NCBI RefSeq assembly: GCF_000814025.1
Contig: NZ_JWLL01000005.1
Span: 667,501-731,500 of the forward strand
DNA length: 64,000 bases
Direction: 5' to 3'
From: Tateyamaria sp. ANG-S1
GTDB taxonomy: Bacteria > Pseudomonadota > Alphaproteobacteria > Rhodobacterales > Rhodobacteraceae
In this document: piece by piece, positions 29,852 through 39,618 of the stretch
Layout of the letters: each line of letters begins with the position of its first letter
Numbering within the stretch: position 1 is the first letter of the stretch
Notes under the pieces: generated by a model
Database searches by the model: none
Seen by the model: only the letters and a program-made list of their open reading frames with translations
Told to the model about the DNA's origin: nothing
Position numbers and translations under genes: made by a program

Positions 29852-30874
29852 TTATGCGCCGACCATACCCACGATTTCGTAGGTGCGCTTGAGGATCGGC
29901 TGCGTGATTTCCCGCGCTTGCTCTGCGCCGCGTGCGAGCAGCCTATCGATCTCGGGGACGTCGTTCAGAAGCCGGGTCATTTCGGACGCGATGGGGCTGA
30001 GCTTTTCCACCGCCAGCTCGGCCAGCGCCGGTTTGAATGTGCCGAATTGTGCGCCGCCGTGGTCGGCCAGCACCTGATCCACGCTGATGTCTGCAAGGGC
30101 TGCGTAGATGTTGACGAGGTTGCGCGCCTCGGGCCGGTCGTCGAGCCCCTTGTATTCCGAGGGCAGGGGCTCGGGGTCGGTCTTGGCCTTGCGGATCTTC
30201 TTGGCGATCGTGTCGGCGTCGTCGGTCATGTTGATGCGGGAGGCGTCGGAGGTGTCGGATTTCGACATCTTCTTGGACCCGTCGCGCAGGGACATGACGC
30301 GCGTGGCCGCCCCCTTGATCACCGGTTCGGTGATGGGGAAGAAATCGACGCCGTAATCGTGGTTGAACTTGGTCGCGATGTCGCGCGTGAGTTCAAGGTG
30401 CTGCTTCTGGTCGTCGCCCACGGGCACGTGCGTGGCGTGGTAGACAAGGATGTCTGCCGCCATGAGGGCCGGGTAGGCAAAGAGGCCGAGCGAGGCGTTT
30501 TGCGCGTTCTTGCCCGCCTTGTCCTTGAACTGCGTCATGCGCTGCATCCAGCCCATGCGCGCGACCGTGTTGAAGATCCACGCGAGCTGCGTGTGCTCGG
30601 GCACCTGGGACTGGTTGATCAGGATGGATTTTTCCGGGTCCACGCCTGCGGCGATGTAGGCGGCGGCGAGTTCGCGGGTTTTGGACGCAAGCTCGGCAGG
30701 ATCCTGCCAGACGGTGATCGCGTGCAGGTCGACCATGCAGTAGATCGTCTCGTACGTGCCTTCGTTCTGCATCTCCACGTAGCGTTTGAGCGCGCCGAGG
30801 TAGTTGCCCAGCGTCAGACCGCCCGAGGGCTGCATGCCCGAGAACACGCGGGGTGTGAATTGGCTGTCTGACAT
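29852..30874 (-). CDS. trpS: Tryptophanyl-tRNA synthetase
   Basis: 340 aa from the ATG at 30874, seven bases after AGAGG. A class I synthetase that charges tRNA-Trp. The HIGH-equivalent lies in [11 protein letters not shown] (about residues 15-25) and KMSKS in [11 protein letters not shown]. Length and the MVDLHAITV block match bacterial TrpRS. In related alphaproteobacteria trpS often follows murJ on the same strand; here a rhomboid-like gene on the opposite strand separates them. Confidence 0.96.
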   Translation of the reverse strand: MSDSQFTPRVFSGMQPSGGLTLGNYLGALKRYVEMQNEGTYETIYCMVDLHAITVWQDPAELASKTRELAAAYIAAGVDPEKSILINQSQVPEHTQLAWIFNTVARMGWMQRMTQFKDKAGKNAQNASLGLFAYPALMAADILVYHATHVPVGDDQKQHLELTRDIATKFNHDYGVDFFPITEPVIKGAATRVMSLRDGSKKMSKSDTSDASRINMTDDADTIAKKIRKAKTDPEPLPSEYKGLDDRPEARNLVNIYAALADISVDQVLADHGGAQFGTFKPALAELAVEKLSPIASEMTRLLNDVPEIDRLLARGAEQAREITQPILKRTYEIVGMVGA

Positions 30875-30946
30875 TGTGGAACCTCTGGGCAAATTTGCGT
30901 GGTTGGCTTACCCATGGGGGTAACAAGCGTCAAGCAGGCAGGCCCC

Positions 30947-31630
30947 ATGTCAGAGCAGTATGATCCGAGCCCCGTGAACCCTTTGCCGCCCGCAGTTTGG
31001 CTGCTCTTTGCCGCCATTGCGCTGCCGGAGCTGGCGTTTTCGCTGGGGGAGGCGAATTTGATTGGTGGCCCTGCTGCTGTGGGCTGGCGGTTGCAGGCGC
31101 TGAATGACTACGGGTTTTCGGGGGAAGCCTTTGATTTCATGCTGGGCAATGGGGTGCTGTTGCCCGAGCATATGCTGCGCTTTCTGACCTATCCGTTTGT
31201 TCATGGCAGCCTGACCTCGGCCCTGTTTGCGTGTGTCATCCTGCTGGCCATGGGCAAGATGGTGGGGGAGGTGATGGGCGGTTGGCCCGTGATCCTTCTG
31301 TTCGTGCTGTGCAGCGTCTTTGGCGCGCTGGTCTTTGGGCTCTTGACGGATCAGGCGTGGCTGTTTGGGGCTTATCCCAGTGTCTACGGGCTGATTGGCG
31401 TCTTTACCTTTCTGCTGTGGCAGAAGCTGGCCGCAACGGGTGGGCCGCAGGCGCGGGCCTTTACCTTGATTGGCGTGCTGATGGGCTTGCAGCTGCTGTT
31501 CGGCATGTTTTTCCAGGTGGGCTATGCCTGGGTGGCGGAATTGTCCGGGTTTTGTGCGGGCTTTGCGCTGACGGCTTTTGTCATGCCGGGTGGCTGGACG
31601 CGGGTGCTCGCGACCCTGCGGAAGCGTTAG
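30947..31630 (+). CDS. Rhomboid-fold membrane protein, probably inactive as a protease
   Basis: 227 aa from the ATG at 30947 (MSEQYDPSP), about six membrane spans. RFLTYPFVHGSLTSALF is the conserved rhomboid start. The serine region reads AYPSVYGLIG, retaining a Ser where the family has GxSG. In the last span, where active rhomboids have a catalytic His (usually HxxG), this protein shows VAELSGFCAG, with no His. It is likely a pseudo-protease that binds membrane proteins. Convergent with murJ, overlapping by four bases. Confidence 0.8.
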   Translation: MSEQYDPSPVNPLPPAVWLLFAAIALPELAFSLGEANLIGGPAAVGWRLQALNDYGFSGEAFDFMLGNGVLLPEHMLRFLTYPFVHGSLTSALFACVILLAMGKMVGEVMGGWPVILLFVLCSVFGALVFGLLTDQAWLFGAYPSVYGLIGVFTFLLWQKLAATGGPQARAFTLIGVLMGLQLLFGMFFQVGYAWVAELSGFCAGFALTAFVMPGGWTRVLATLRKR

Positions 31631-33165
31631 CCGCGGCGGACGGCGCCCTTGATGTCCGACAGGCGCATCGCGCCGATGGCGTGGGCGATGCCGAAGTAAC
31701 CTGCGCCGCCGACGGCGATGAGTGCCAGAAGTGCGATGTAGCGGATGCCGTCGGTGCCAAGCGCGGGTTTCAGCACGGTGGCGAGGACGCCCAGCAGCAC
31801 GCCCATGGCGACAGAGGCGGCCATGATGCGGGGCAGGCGCTTGCGGTAGCGGTCGTCGGTTTTGACCACGTCGCCCATGCCGCGCACACCGACGTAGAGG
31901 AGCCCGAGCATGGCCCAGCCTGCGGCTGTCGTTGCGATGGCGGGGGCGATCCAGCCGAGGATGGGGGAGAGGCCGATGGCGACAGCGGCGTTGATCACCA
32001 TGGCGACGAGGGCGAAGTAGAACGGCGTTTTCGTGTCGCCGCGCGCGAAATACTGCGGTTGCAGCACCTTTTGCAGGACGAAAGCGGGCAGGCCCGCGCC
32101 GTAGATCGCAACGGCGGTGGCGATGGCGGCAGCGTCGTCTGCGCCTGTTGCGCCGCGCTGGAACAGGACCGACACCAGCGGCAGGGGGATCACCATGAGC
32201 GCGACAGCGCTGGGCAGGGTGAGCGCCATCGAGAACTCGGTCGCGCGGGAATAGGCGTTGCGGGCGCCTGCCATATCCTCGGCCTTGAGCCGTCGCGATA
32301 GGTCAGGCAGCAGGACGATGCCGACGGCGATACCGACGACGCCAAGCGGCAGCTGGTAGAGCCGGTCGGCGGCGAAGAGCCAGCTTACTGCGTTGTCGTA
32401 GTTTGAGGCGACAAGCTGGCCGACGACGAGGTTGATCTGCATGACGCCCGTGGCGAGGGCGGCAGGGACGGCGGTGCGGACCATTTGGGACATGTCCGGC
32501 GTCCAGCGTGGCAGGGCGGGTTTCAGGGCGAACCCGGCTTGGGCGGCAGCCCCCCATGTGAGCGCCAATTGCGCAATGCCTGCGACCGGGATGGTCCAGA
32601 TCAGCCAGGTGATCGCCTCGGCCCCCGTGGCCCAAGCGAATGTCATGGCGGTGATCACCAGGACGTTCAGCAGGACGGGCGCGGCAGCGGCGGCGGCGAA
32701 GCGGCCTGTGGCGTTAAGCACGCCCGAGAACAGCGCCGAAATCGACATGAAGAAGATGTAGGGGAACATGATCCGCCCGTAGCCCACGGCGAGGTCGAAG
32801 CGTTCCTGTCCGAACCCACCCGCTGTGGCCCAGACAAGGGCGGGCATGAAGATCATGGCAAGTGCCGTCAGAAACAGCGTGACCAGTGCCAGCCCGTTCA
32901 GGGCGTCGCGTCCGAATTTCGCGGCGTCCTCGTCCCCTTCGAGTTTGGCCGAGAACATCGGTATGAAGGCGGCGTTGAACGCACCCTCGGCAAAGAAGCG
33001 GCGGAACATGTTGGGCAGGCGGAAGGCGGCGACAAAGGCGTCCATGACCGGGCCCGGGCCGATCAGCGACAGGAGCATCACCTCGCGCACGAAGCCGAAG
33101 ATACGGCTGAGCAGCGTCCAGACGCCCACGGTCAGGAAGCCGGTGATGAGACGGATCGGTTTCAT
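31627..33165 (-). CDS. murJ: Lipid II flippase MurJ
   Basis: 512 aa from the ATG at 33165, with about 14 membrane spans. It flips lipid-linked peptidoglycan precursor to the periplasm. The family opening MKPIRLITGFLTVGVWTLLSR, then FGFVREVMLL and the FFAEGAFNAAFIPMFS block, is clear, and it carries the expected charged residues. It lies upstream of trpS on the same strand. In several alphaproteobacteria glnD is directly upstream; here 11.6 kb of unrelated genes intervene. Confidence 0.95.
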   Translation of the reverse strand: MKPIRLITGFLTVGVWTLLSRIFGFVREVMLLSLIGPGPVMDAFVAAFRLPNMFRRFFAEGAFNAAFIPMFSAKLEGDEDAAKFGRDALNGLALVTLFLTALAMIFMPALVWATAGGFGQERFDLAVGYGRIMFPYIFFMSISALFSGVLNATGRFAAAAAAPVLLNVLVITAMTFAWATGAEAITWLIWTIPVAGIAQLALTWGAAAQAGFALKPALPRWTPDMSQMVRTAVPAALATGVMQINLVVGQLVASNYDNAVSWLFAADRLYQLPLGVVGIAVGIVLLPDLSRRLKAEDMAGARNAYSRATEFSMALTLPSAVALMVIPLPLVSVLFQRGATGADDAAAIATAVAIYGAGLPAFVLQKVLQPQYFARGDTKTPFYFALVAMVINAAVAIGLSPILGWIAPAIATTAAGWAMLGLLYVGVRGMGDVVKTDDRYRKRLPRIMAASVAMGVLLGVLATVLKPALGTDGIRYIALLALIAVGGAGYFGIAHAIGAMRLSDIKGAVRRG

Positions 33166-33490
33166 TTGGGATGGGGTAGCGGGCGGCGCGCGCGCGCGCA
33201 ATGGGCGCTGTCACTTGCAGCTTGTCAGCGTGTCGGCTGTGCCGCGCTGGGGCAGTTGGGTGCAGCAAGGATCAGGCGCGGGGCCTTTTGCGCCGCTTTC
33301 AGTGGATCAGAACAAGCAGCCGTCCTCGGCAAAGTCTTCCTGTCCTTGGGGTGGTCAAAGCACCACCGGCACATTTTTTCCCGTAAAACGCGAATAAATC
33401 CCGGGGGTCGGTCGTTACCTTTGTGCAAGGCCGACACGGATGTCGGTGCTGACAACGCCAAACGCAGATTAGGAAAAAAGGAGACTTGAA
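33166..33490. other. Gap between murJ and the lectin-toxin gene
   Basis: 325 bp without a supported gene. A GC-alternating run sits near 33190-33199, a GGTGGT/ACCACC hairpin at 33350-33367 and GCCGACA/TGTCGGT at about 33430-33445. AAAAGGAG at 33476-33483 is the ribosome site of the next gene. The region presumably holds its promoter. Confidence 0.45.
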
Positions 33491-34405
33491 ATGAGCATTC
33501 AGACAGTTGCCATAGGTGGAGATCACGGCGAGGATTTCGACATTGAACACATCAACTCCATCGGTTTTCGCGCCAGCGATATGGTGGAAGGTGTGCGCAT
33601 CAACGGCACGTATCATGGCGATGTGCAGGGCAAGGAAACGGTTGTTCTGAACCTTCAGCAGGATGAATACATCAACGAGCTTGTTGTTTACGAAAGCCAT
33701 GACAAGAAAAAGAACGAGGACCGCATTCGCGGGGTCCAGTTGACGACCAACCTGGGCCGGAGCATCAAGTGCGGGACGTTTGCGGGCCCCAAGCGTGTTC
33801 TGAAGAATATCCGGGTGCTGGGTATCGGTGGCAATGCGGGCCACATGCTGTTCAAGCTGCGCGTCTACCACATCTCGGACTACGTGGAATCGGCTGTGGT
33901 CGAGACAGGGGTGTTTGCCGTGACCAATGTCATTCCGCAGGGCCAGACCTATGAACGGCTGGTGTCGAGCCGGGTGGCCCGGATGGACAGCACGCGCCTG
34001 TTCTTTGAGACGGTGACGAGCGTGACGCAGACAAGTGAGGCGGGTGTCGCGTTGGGTGAGTTTTCTGCCCGGGCCAGCACGACCTTTGGCCTGACCGTGA
34101 CCACGCAGGCCGAGTTCAACTCGGTCGTCGAAGAAGAGCGGGAGCAGAGCGAGAAGATCACCTATGCGCCGCCTGCGAACCATGTGGGCATCGAGGTGGT
34201 TGTGATGGACGTGTTTGAGGCGAAGGATGGGACCATCTGGTTCTTCCCGACCTCCGAGCCGAACATCATTTCTGCTGCCGTGTCAGGTGATAGTGTGATC
34301 ACCGCCGATCTTTATGACATGACCGGGGTACTGGAGTTGCACCTGCCGTACATGTCGGGCCAGACCTTTGACTACGACAGTTTCGCCAAACGTATTGCGG
34401 CGTGA
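33491..34405 (+). CDS. Jacalin-type lectin joined to aerolysin/natterin-like pore-forming domain
   Basis: 304 aa, preceded by AAAAGGAG. Residues about 10-130 follow the jacalin beta-prism pattern: a Gly-rich start, LNLQQDEYINELVVYESHD (54-71), IRGVQLTTNLGR (79-90) and LGIGGNAGHMLFKLRVYHI (110-128). Residues about 135-304 resemble an aerolysin-type pore-forming domain: a Ser/Thr-rich alternating strand pair (173-212, including FSARASTTFGLTVTT), an acidic turn EEEREQSEK and long strands (HVGIEVVVMDVFE). Natterin-like proteins of fish have the same order. No signal peptide is seen, so release would need lysis or a non-classical route. No immunity or secretion gene is adjacent. The assignment rests on pattern, not on a database match. 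Confidence 0.65.
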   Translation: MSIQTVAIGGDHGEDFDIEHINSIGFRASDMVEGVRINGTYHGDVQGKETVVLNLQQDEYINELVVYESHDKKKNEDRIRGVQLTTNLGRSIKCGTFAGPKRVLKNIRVLGIGGNAGHMLFKLRVYHISDYVESAVVETGVFAVTNVIPQGQTYERLVSSRVARMDSTRLFFETVTSVTQTSEAGVALGEFSARASTTFGLTVTTQAEFNSVVEEEREQSEKITYAPPANHVGIEVVVMDVFEAKDGTIWFFPTSEPNIISAAVSGDSVITADLYDMTGVLELHLPYMSGQTFDYDSFAKRIAA

Positions 34406-34441
34406 CCTGAGCCTTTTTCACCATTTCATTTTAGCACTTTC

Positions 34442-34474
34442 GAGGCCCCTGCTGATGGCGGGGGTCTTTTTTCG
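34442..34474 (+). terminator. Terminator after the lectin-toxin gene
   Basis: An imperfect GC-rich stem, GGCCCCTGC/GCGGGGGTC, around a short loop is followed by TTTTTT. It separates the lectin gene from the glycogen operon. Confidence 0.7.
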
Positions 34475-34513
34475 TGTGCGTGAATCATTTGCGTTATGGG
34501 CGGCTGGCCCGTA

Positions 34514-34541
34514 TCAAAGCGCTTTGAGTGTTAGTGCTAAC
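34514..34541. promoter_or_regulatory. Two adjacent operator-like palindromes before the glycogen operon
   Basis: TCAAAGCGCTTTGA (34514-34527) is a perfect 14-bp palindrome with the centre CG typical of LacI-family operators. GTTAGTGCTAAC (34530-34541) is a second near-perfect palindrome (GTTAG-TG-CTAAC). They are two bases apart and lie 24-51 bp before the first start codon, overlapping the likely promoter. Repression by a sugar-responsive regulator, perhaps AglR-like, is inferred. No regulator gene lies next to it. Confidence 0.65.
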
Positions 34542-34564
34542 ATCTGGCAATAGGGGCTTTGACG

Positions 34565-36154
34565 ATGGCAGACGGACAAGACTGGTGGCGCGGGTCGGTG
34601 ACGTATCAGATCTATCCCCGATCCTTTATGGACGCGGATGGGGATGGGATTGGCGACATCAAGGGCATCATGGACCGGCTGGAGCATGTGGCGTCGCTGG
34701 GCGTCGATGCGATCTGGCTGAGCCCTGTGTTTCCGTCGCCTATGGCGGACATGGGGTACGATGTTTCGGATTATCTGGACATTGATCCGAGCTTTGGCAC
34801 GCTGGCCGAGTTTGATGCGATGGTGGCGAAGGCGCATGCGCTGGGCCTGAAGGTCATTATTGATCAGGTGCTGAGCCATGCGTCGGACCAGCATGCCTTG
34901 TTTACCGAGAGCCGTCAGAGCCGGGATAATCCGAAGGCGGACTGGTTTGTCTGGGCTGATCCGAAGCCGGATGGGACGCCCCCGAATAATTGGCTGTCTA
35001 TCTTTGGTGGACCGGCGTGGACGTGGGACTCGCGGCGGCGGCAGTACTACATGCACAACTTCCTGAAGGAGCAGCCGGATTGGAATTTCCATAACCCGGA
35101 GGTTCAGGATTACTTGCTGGATTGTGTCCGCTTCTGGTTGGAACGTGGAGTGGATGGGTTCCGGTTGGATACTGTGAACTTTTATTTCCACGATGACCTG
35201 TTGCGCGACAATGCGGCGAACCCGTCGGACTGGGCACAGGATGCGGTGCGGCCGTTCGAGATGCAGTACACGCTGTTTTCGAAGAACCGGCCGGAGAACC
35301 TGGTGTTTCTGAAGCGGTTGCGGGCGTTGTTGGATGAGTATGATGCGCGCACTATGGTGGGTGAGGTGGGGGATAGCCACCATGCTATTGATATTATGGG
35401 GCAATATACCTCGGGTCATCGTCTGCACATGGCCTATAGCTTTGAGATGTTGGGCCCGGATTTCAGCCCCAAGCATTTCCGTGAGCGGATTGAGGCGTTC
35501 TTTCGCGATGCGCCGGAGGGGTGGCCGTGCTGGGCGTTTTCCAACCATGACGTGCCGCGCCATGTGGGCCGCTGGTTGGCGCATGGGGTGGATCAGGATG
35601 CGCTGGCCAAGCAGGCGGCGGCGCTGCTGCTGAGCTTTGAGGGGTCGATCTGCATCTATCAGGGCGAGGAGCTTGGGCAGGTGGATACTGTGCTGCGCTT
35701 TGATGAGTTGACCGACCCCGAGGGCATCAATTTCTGGCCGGAGAAGACGGGCCGAGATGGCTGCCGGACGCCGATGGTGTGGGAGGCGGATGCGCCGAAT
35801 GGTGGGTTTAGCCAAGCCAATCGCACATGGTTGCCGGTGAAGGAGCCGCAGCAGGCGCGGGCGGTGTCGGCGCAGGGCGAGAATTCGGTGCTGGCGTTCT
35901 ATCGCGAGATGTTGGCACTGCGCCGCGGGTCTGAGGATTTGCGGGCGGGCAAGACGGTGTTTCTTGATCTGCCGGAACCCGTGTTAGGGTTCAAGCGTGG
36001 AGAGAACATGATGTGCCTGTATAACCTGTCGCCTGAGCCTGTGAGCGTGGAATTGCCCCATGCGGTGACGTCTGTTCTGGATCAGTCGGCGGAGGTGGAT
36101 GGCGTGCAGGTGACGCTTGGCGGCAGCGGGTTTTTGATCGGGCGCATTGACTGA
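34565..36154 (+). CDS. GH13 alpha-glucosidase
   Basis: 529 aa from the ATG at 34565, eight bases after AGGGG; a TTG two codons earlier is less likely. GH13 blocks are YQIYPRSFMDADGDGIGDI, the GVDGFRLDT nucleophile region (Asp), VGEVGD (acid/base Glu) and FSNHDVPRHVGRW. The family is oligo-1,6-/alpha-glucosidase (AglA-like), acting on maltose, trehalose-type or other alpha-glucosides in the cytoplasm. It is the first gene of the operon and its stop overlaps the glgB start (TGATG). It may feed glucose into glycogen or degrade oligosaccharides left by GlgX. Confidence 0.9.
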   Translation: MADGQDWWRGSVTYQIYPRSFMDADGDGIGDIKGIMDRLEHVASLGVDAIWLSPVFPSPMADMGYDVSDYLDIDPSFGTLAEFDAMVAKAHALGLKVIIDQVLSHASDQHALFTESRQSRDNPKADWFVWADPKPDGTPPNNWLSIFGGPAWTWDSRRRQYYMHNFLKEQPDWNFHNPEVQDYLLDCVRFWLERGVDGFRLDTVNFYFHDDLLRDNAANPSDWAQDAVRPFEMQYTLFSKNRPENLVFLKRLRALLDEYDARTMVGEVGDSHHAIDIMGQYTSGHRLHMAYSFEMLGPDFSPKHFRERIEAFFRDAPEGWPCWAFSNHDVPRHVGRWLAHGVDQDALAKQAAALLLSFEGSICIYQGEELGQVDTVLRFDELTDPEGINFWPEKTGRDGCRTPMVWEADAPNGGFSQANRTWLPVKEPQQARAVSAQGENSVLAFYREMLALRRGSEDLRAGKTVFLDLPEPVLGFKRGENMMCLYNLSPEPVSVELPHAVTSVLDQSAEVDGVQVTLGGSGFLIGRID

Positions 36155-38346
36155 TGGGTGGGGCGGAGACCAAGATACTGCCGCCCCATATGACCCAAGG
36201 GGACGTTGATGCGTTGCTGGAGGCCTGCCACGACCGCCCCTTTGATGTGCTTGGTGTGCACACGACCGATGGGGTGACGTGGTGTGTCGCGCTGGTCGTG
36301 GATGCGACAGCTTTGATGGCGACTGGCGGGGCCGACGCCGTGTCATTGCCGCGCCTTGAGGGGCCGCTTTTTGCAGGGCCCGTTCCTGATGCTGCGACCG
36401 CGCATCGGTTGACTGCCATCTATGCCGATGGGGTGGAGTGGCAGTTTGACGATCCCTATCGCTTTGGGCCGGTGCTGACGGATGTGGATCAGTATCTGAT
36501 TGGTGAGGGTTCGCACCGGCAGTTGTGGCAGGCGCTGGGCGCGCATGTCACCGAAATGGATGGCGTGGCCGGTACGCATTTTGCCGTCTGGGCGCCGAAT
36601 GCTGTGCGGGTGTCTGTCGTTGGCGACTTCAACGTCTGGGACGGGCGGCGGCATTCGATGCGGCGTGTGGGCGAGACCGGAGTTTGGGAGATCTTTCTGC
36701 CCAGTTTGGGTGAGGGCGATCTCTATAAGTATGAGATTGCGCCACGCGAGGGTGCGCCGTTTCTGAAGGCTGACCCCGTGGGGTTTGGGGGGCAGCATCC
36801 GTCTGAGACATCGTCGGTTGTGCGGGACATTTCGGGTTATGGCTGGGACGATGCGGAGTGGATGGCGTCGCGCGGTGCGCTTCAGAGCCGGGACAGGCCG
36901 ATTTCCATCTATGAGGTGCATCTGGGGTCTTGGCGGCATACCGCAGACGGGCGCAGGCTTAGCTACAAAGAACTGGCTGTTGAGCTGGTGGAGTATGCCA
37001 AGTGGATGGGGTTCACTCATCTGGAGTTTCTGCCGATCAGTGAGTTTCCCTTTGACGGGTCTTGGGGGTACCAGCCGCTTGGCCTGTATGCCCCGACCAT
37101 CCGCTTTGGCCCGCCGCACGAGTTTCGCGATTTGGTCGAGGCCGCGCACAAGGCGGGGCTGGGGGTCATCCTCGACTGGGTGCCGGGGCATTTTCCGTCG
37201 GACGCCCATGGGCTGGCGCAGTTTGATGGCACGCATCTGTATGAGCACGCCGACCCGCGCGAGGGGTTTCATCAGGACTGGAACACGTTGATCTACAATT
37301 ACGGGCGGCGCGAGGTGAAGAACCACCTGACGGCCAACGCGCTCTATTGGTTCAAGGAATACCATATCGACGGGCTGCGCGTGGATGCGGTGGCGTCGAT
37401 GCTTTACCGCGATTACTCGCGTGCTGACGGTGAGTGGGTGCCCAACAAGGATGGTGGGCGCGAGAATTACGAGGCGATTGATTTCCTGAAAGAGATGAAC
37501 ACCGTTTGCTATTGTGAGGTGGATGGGATCATGACCGTGGCCGAGGAAAGCACCGCCTTTCCGGGTGTGTCGACGCCGGTGGACGCGGGCGGTTTGGGCT
37601 TTGGCTACAAGTGGAACATGGGGTGGATGAACGACACCCTGCGGTACATCGAAAAGGACCCCATTCATCGGCAATACGATCATCATCTGATGACCTGCCC
37701 GATTGATTATTCATTCTCGGAAAACTTTGTGCTGCCGATCAGCCATGACGAGGTGGTGCATGGCAAGGGGTCGATGATTGCCAAGATGCCGGGCGACGAG
37801 TGGGAGAAGTTTGCGAACCTTCGCGCCTATTATGGGTTCATGTGGGGGCATCCGGGTAAGAAGCTGCTGTTCATGGGTTGCGAGTTTGGGCAGTGGGCTG
37901 AGTGGAACCATGATGCGGCGCTCGATTGGGATGCGCTGCATGGGGATCGGCAGAAGGGGTTGCAGACGTGGGTGCGTGATCTGAACCATGTCTACCGCGA
38001 CACGCCTGCCCTGCATCGGCGGGATTGTGATCCGTCGGGTTTTGCATGGATCGCGAATGATCCGGAGCACTCGCTGACTGCTTTTGTGCGGATGGGTGAG
38101 GATGGTGATCCGCTTGTGGTTGTCGTTTGTAATTTCACGCCGGTGGAGCGTCAGTGGCGCATTGGTGTGCCTGCTGAGGGGGTATGGGCCGAGGTTCTGA
38201 ACAGCGATGCGGCCGTTTATGGCGGTGGAAACCGGGGGAATGGGGGCGCCGTGCAGTCTCAGGCGGGAGAGTGGGACGGGTTGCCGCAATTTGTGGACGT
38301 CACGGTGCCGCCTTTGGCGACGGTGATGTTCCGACATGACGAATAG
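36154..38346 (+). CDS. glgB: 1,4-alpha-glucan (glycogen) branching enzyme
   Basis: 730 aa. An N-terminal GlgB domain precedes a CBM48 beta-sandwich (THFAVWAPNAVRVSVVGDFN). The GH13 barrel shows DWVPGHFP, the nucleophile in DGLRVDAVASML, the acid in VAEES and PISHDEVVHGKGS. It makes alpha-1,6 branches in glycogen. Length matches the full bacterial form. It overlaps the glucosidase gene by one base. Confidence 0.96.
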   Translation: MGGAETKILPPHMTQGDVDALLEACHDRPFDVLGVHTTDGVTWCVALVVDATALMATGGADAVSLPRLEGPLFAGPVPDAATAHRLTAIYADGVEWQFDDPYRFGPVLTDVDQYLIGEGSHRQLWQALGAHVTEMDGVAGTHFAVWAPNAVRVSVVGDFNVWDGRRHSMRRVGETGVWEIFLPSLGEGDLYKYEIAPREGAPFLKADPVGFGGQHPSETSSVVRDISGYGWDDAEWMASRGALQSRDRPISIYEVHLGSWRHTADGRRLSYKELAVELVEYAKWMGFTHLEFLPISEFPFDGSWGYQPLGLYAPTIRFGPPHEFRDLVEAAHKAGLGVILDWVPGHFPSDAHGLAQFDGTHLYEHADPREGFHQDWNTLIYNYGRREVKNHLTANALYWFKEYHIDGLRVDAVASMLYRDYSRADGEWVPNKDGGRENYEAIDFLKEMNTVCYCEVDGIMTVAEESTAFPGVSTPVDAGGLGFGYKWNMGWMNDTLRYIEKDPIHRQYDHHLMTCPIDYSFSENFVLPISHDEVVHGKGSMIAKMPGDEWEKFANLRAYYGFMWGHPGKKLLFMGCEFGQWAEWNHDAALDWDALHGDRQKGLQTWVRDLNHVYRDTPALHRRDCDPSGFAWIANDPEHSLTAFVRMGEDGDPLVVVVCNFTPVERQWRIGVPAEGVWAEVLNSDAAVYGGGNRGNGGAVQSQAGEWDGLPQFVDVTVPPLATVMFRHDE

Positions 38347-38358
38347 GGAGGACTGGAT

Positions 38359-39618
38359 ATGGTGGACACGACACGGCTGTCGCAGCGGTCGATGGCCTTT
38401 GTGCTGGCGGGTGGGCGCGGGTCGCGCCTGAAGGAATTGACCGACCGGCGGGTGAAACCGGCGGTGTTCTTTGGCGGCAAGACGCGGATCGTGGATTTTG
38501 CCCTGTCCAATGCTGTGAACTCAGGCATCCGGCGCATGGCGCTGGCGACCCAGTACAAAGCGCATTCGCTGATCCGGCACTGCCAGCGGGGGTGGAGTTT
38601 CTTTCGGGCAGAGCGGAATGAGTTTCTGGACATTCTGCCTGCGTCGCAGCGAGTGTCGGAAGAGATGTGGTATCGGGGGACTGCCGATGCTGTGACCCAG
38701 AACATCGACATCGTCGATAGCTATGACATTGAATACATTGTCATTCTGGCGGGCGATCACATTTACAAAATGGATTACGAGGTGATGCTGCGCCAGCATG
38801 TGGAGCAGGGGGCGGATGTGACCGTGGGCTGCCTGACCGTGCCGCGCGAGGAGGCGAGTGCCTTTGGTGTCATGGCGGTGGATGAGACCAGTCGCATCAC
38901 GTCTTTTCTGGAAAAGCCTGCTGATCCGCCGGGGACGCCGGAGGATGCGACCAAGGCGTTGGCGTCGATGGGGATTTACGTCTTTAGCTGGAAGTTTTTG
39001 CGTGAGTTGCTGATTGCGGATGCCGCTGATCCGAATTCGAGCCATGACTTTGGGCATGATTTGATCCCGGACATTGTGAAGAACGGGAAGGCTGCGGCGC
39101 ATCGGTTTGATGACTCATGTGTTCGGGCCGACGGCGCGCCGAGTTACTGGCGCGATGTGGGGACACTGGACGCGTTCTGGGAAGCCAACATTGATCTGAC
39201 GGATTTCACGCCGGAGCTGGATTTGTGGGATCAGCAGTGGCCGATCTGGACCTATTCCGAGAGCGCGCCGCCTGCGAAGTTCATCCATGATGAGAAGGAC
39301 CGGCGGGGCGTTGCGATCTCGTCCATGGTGTCGGGGGGCTGCATCATTTCGGGGACCGAGGTGCGCAATTCGCTGCTGTTCACTCAGGTGCATACCAATT
39401 CCTATGCAGTGCTGGATCATTCGGTGGTGCTGCCGAATGTGGTCATCAACCGGTCGGCCCGGTTGCGGAAATGCGTGATTGATCGGGGGGTGGAGATCCC
39501 TACGGGGCTGGTTGTGGGGGAGGACCCGACAGAGGATGCGAAGTTTTTCCGTGTGAGCGAGAAGGGGACGACCCTGATCACCAAGGAGATGGTGGACGCT
39601 TGGCAGGCGGCGCAATGA
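38359..39618 (+). CDS. glgC: Glucose-1-phosphate adenylyltransferase
   Basis: 419 aa with AGGAGG upstream. It makes ADP-glucose from glucose-1-phosphate and ATP, the committed step. The nucleotide-binding loop is [20 protein letters not shown] (about residues 16-35), followed by [26 protein letters not shown] holds the catalytic Asp, and the C-terminus is a left-handed beta-helix. It is probably allosterically controlled by fructose-6-phosphate or pyruvate, as in related bacteria. Its stop overlaps the glgA start (ATGA). Confidence 0.96.
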   Translation: MVDTTRLSQRSMAFVLAGGRGSRLKELTDRRVKPAVFFGGKTRIVDFALSNAVNSGIRRMALATQYKAHSLIRHCQRGWSFFRAERNEFLDILPASQRVSEEMWYRGTADAVTQNIDIVDSYDIEYIVILAGDHIYKMDYEVMLRQHVEQGADVTVGCLTVPREEASAFGVMAVDETSRITSFLEKPADPPGTPEDATKALASMGIYVFSWKFLRELLIADAADPNSSHDFGHDLIPDIVKNGKAAAHRFDDSCVRADGAPSYWRDVGTLDAFWEANIDLTDFTPELDLWDQQWPIWTYSESAPPAKFIHDEKDRRGVAISSMVSGGCIISGTEVRNSLLFTQVHTNSYAVLDHSVVLPNVVINRSARLRKCVIDRGVEIPTGLVVGEDPTEDAKFFRVSEKGTTLITKEMVDAWQAAQ

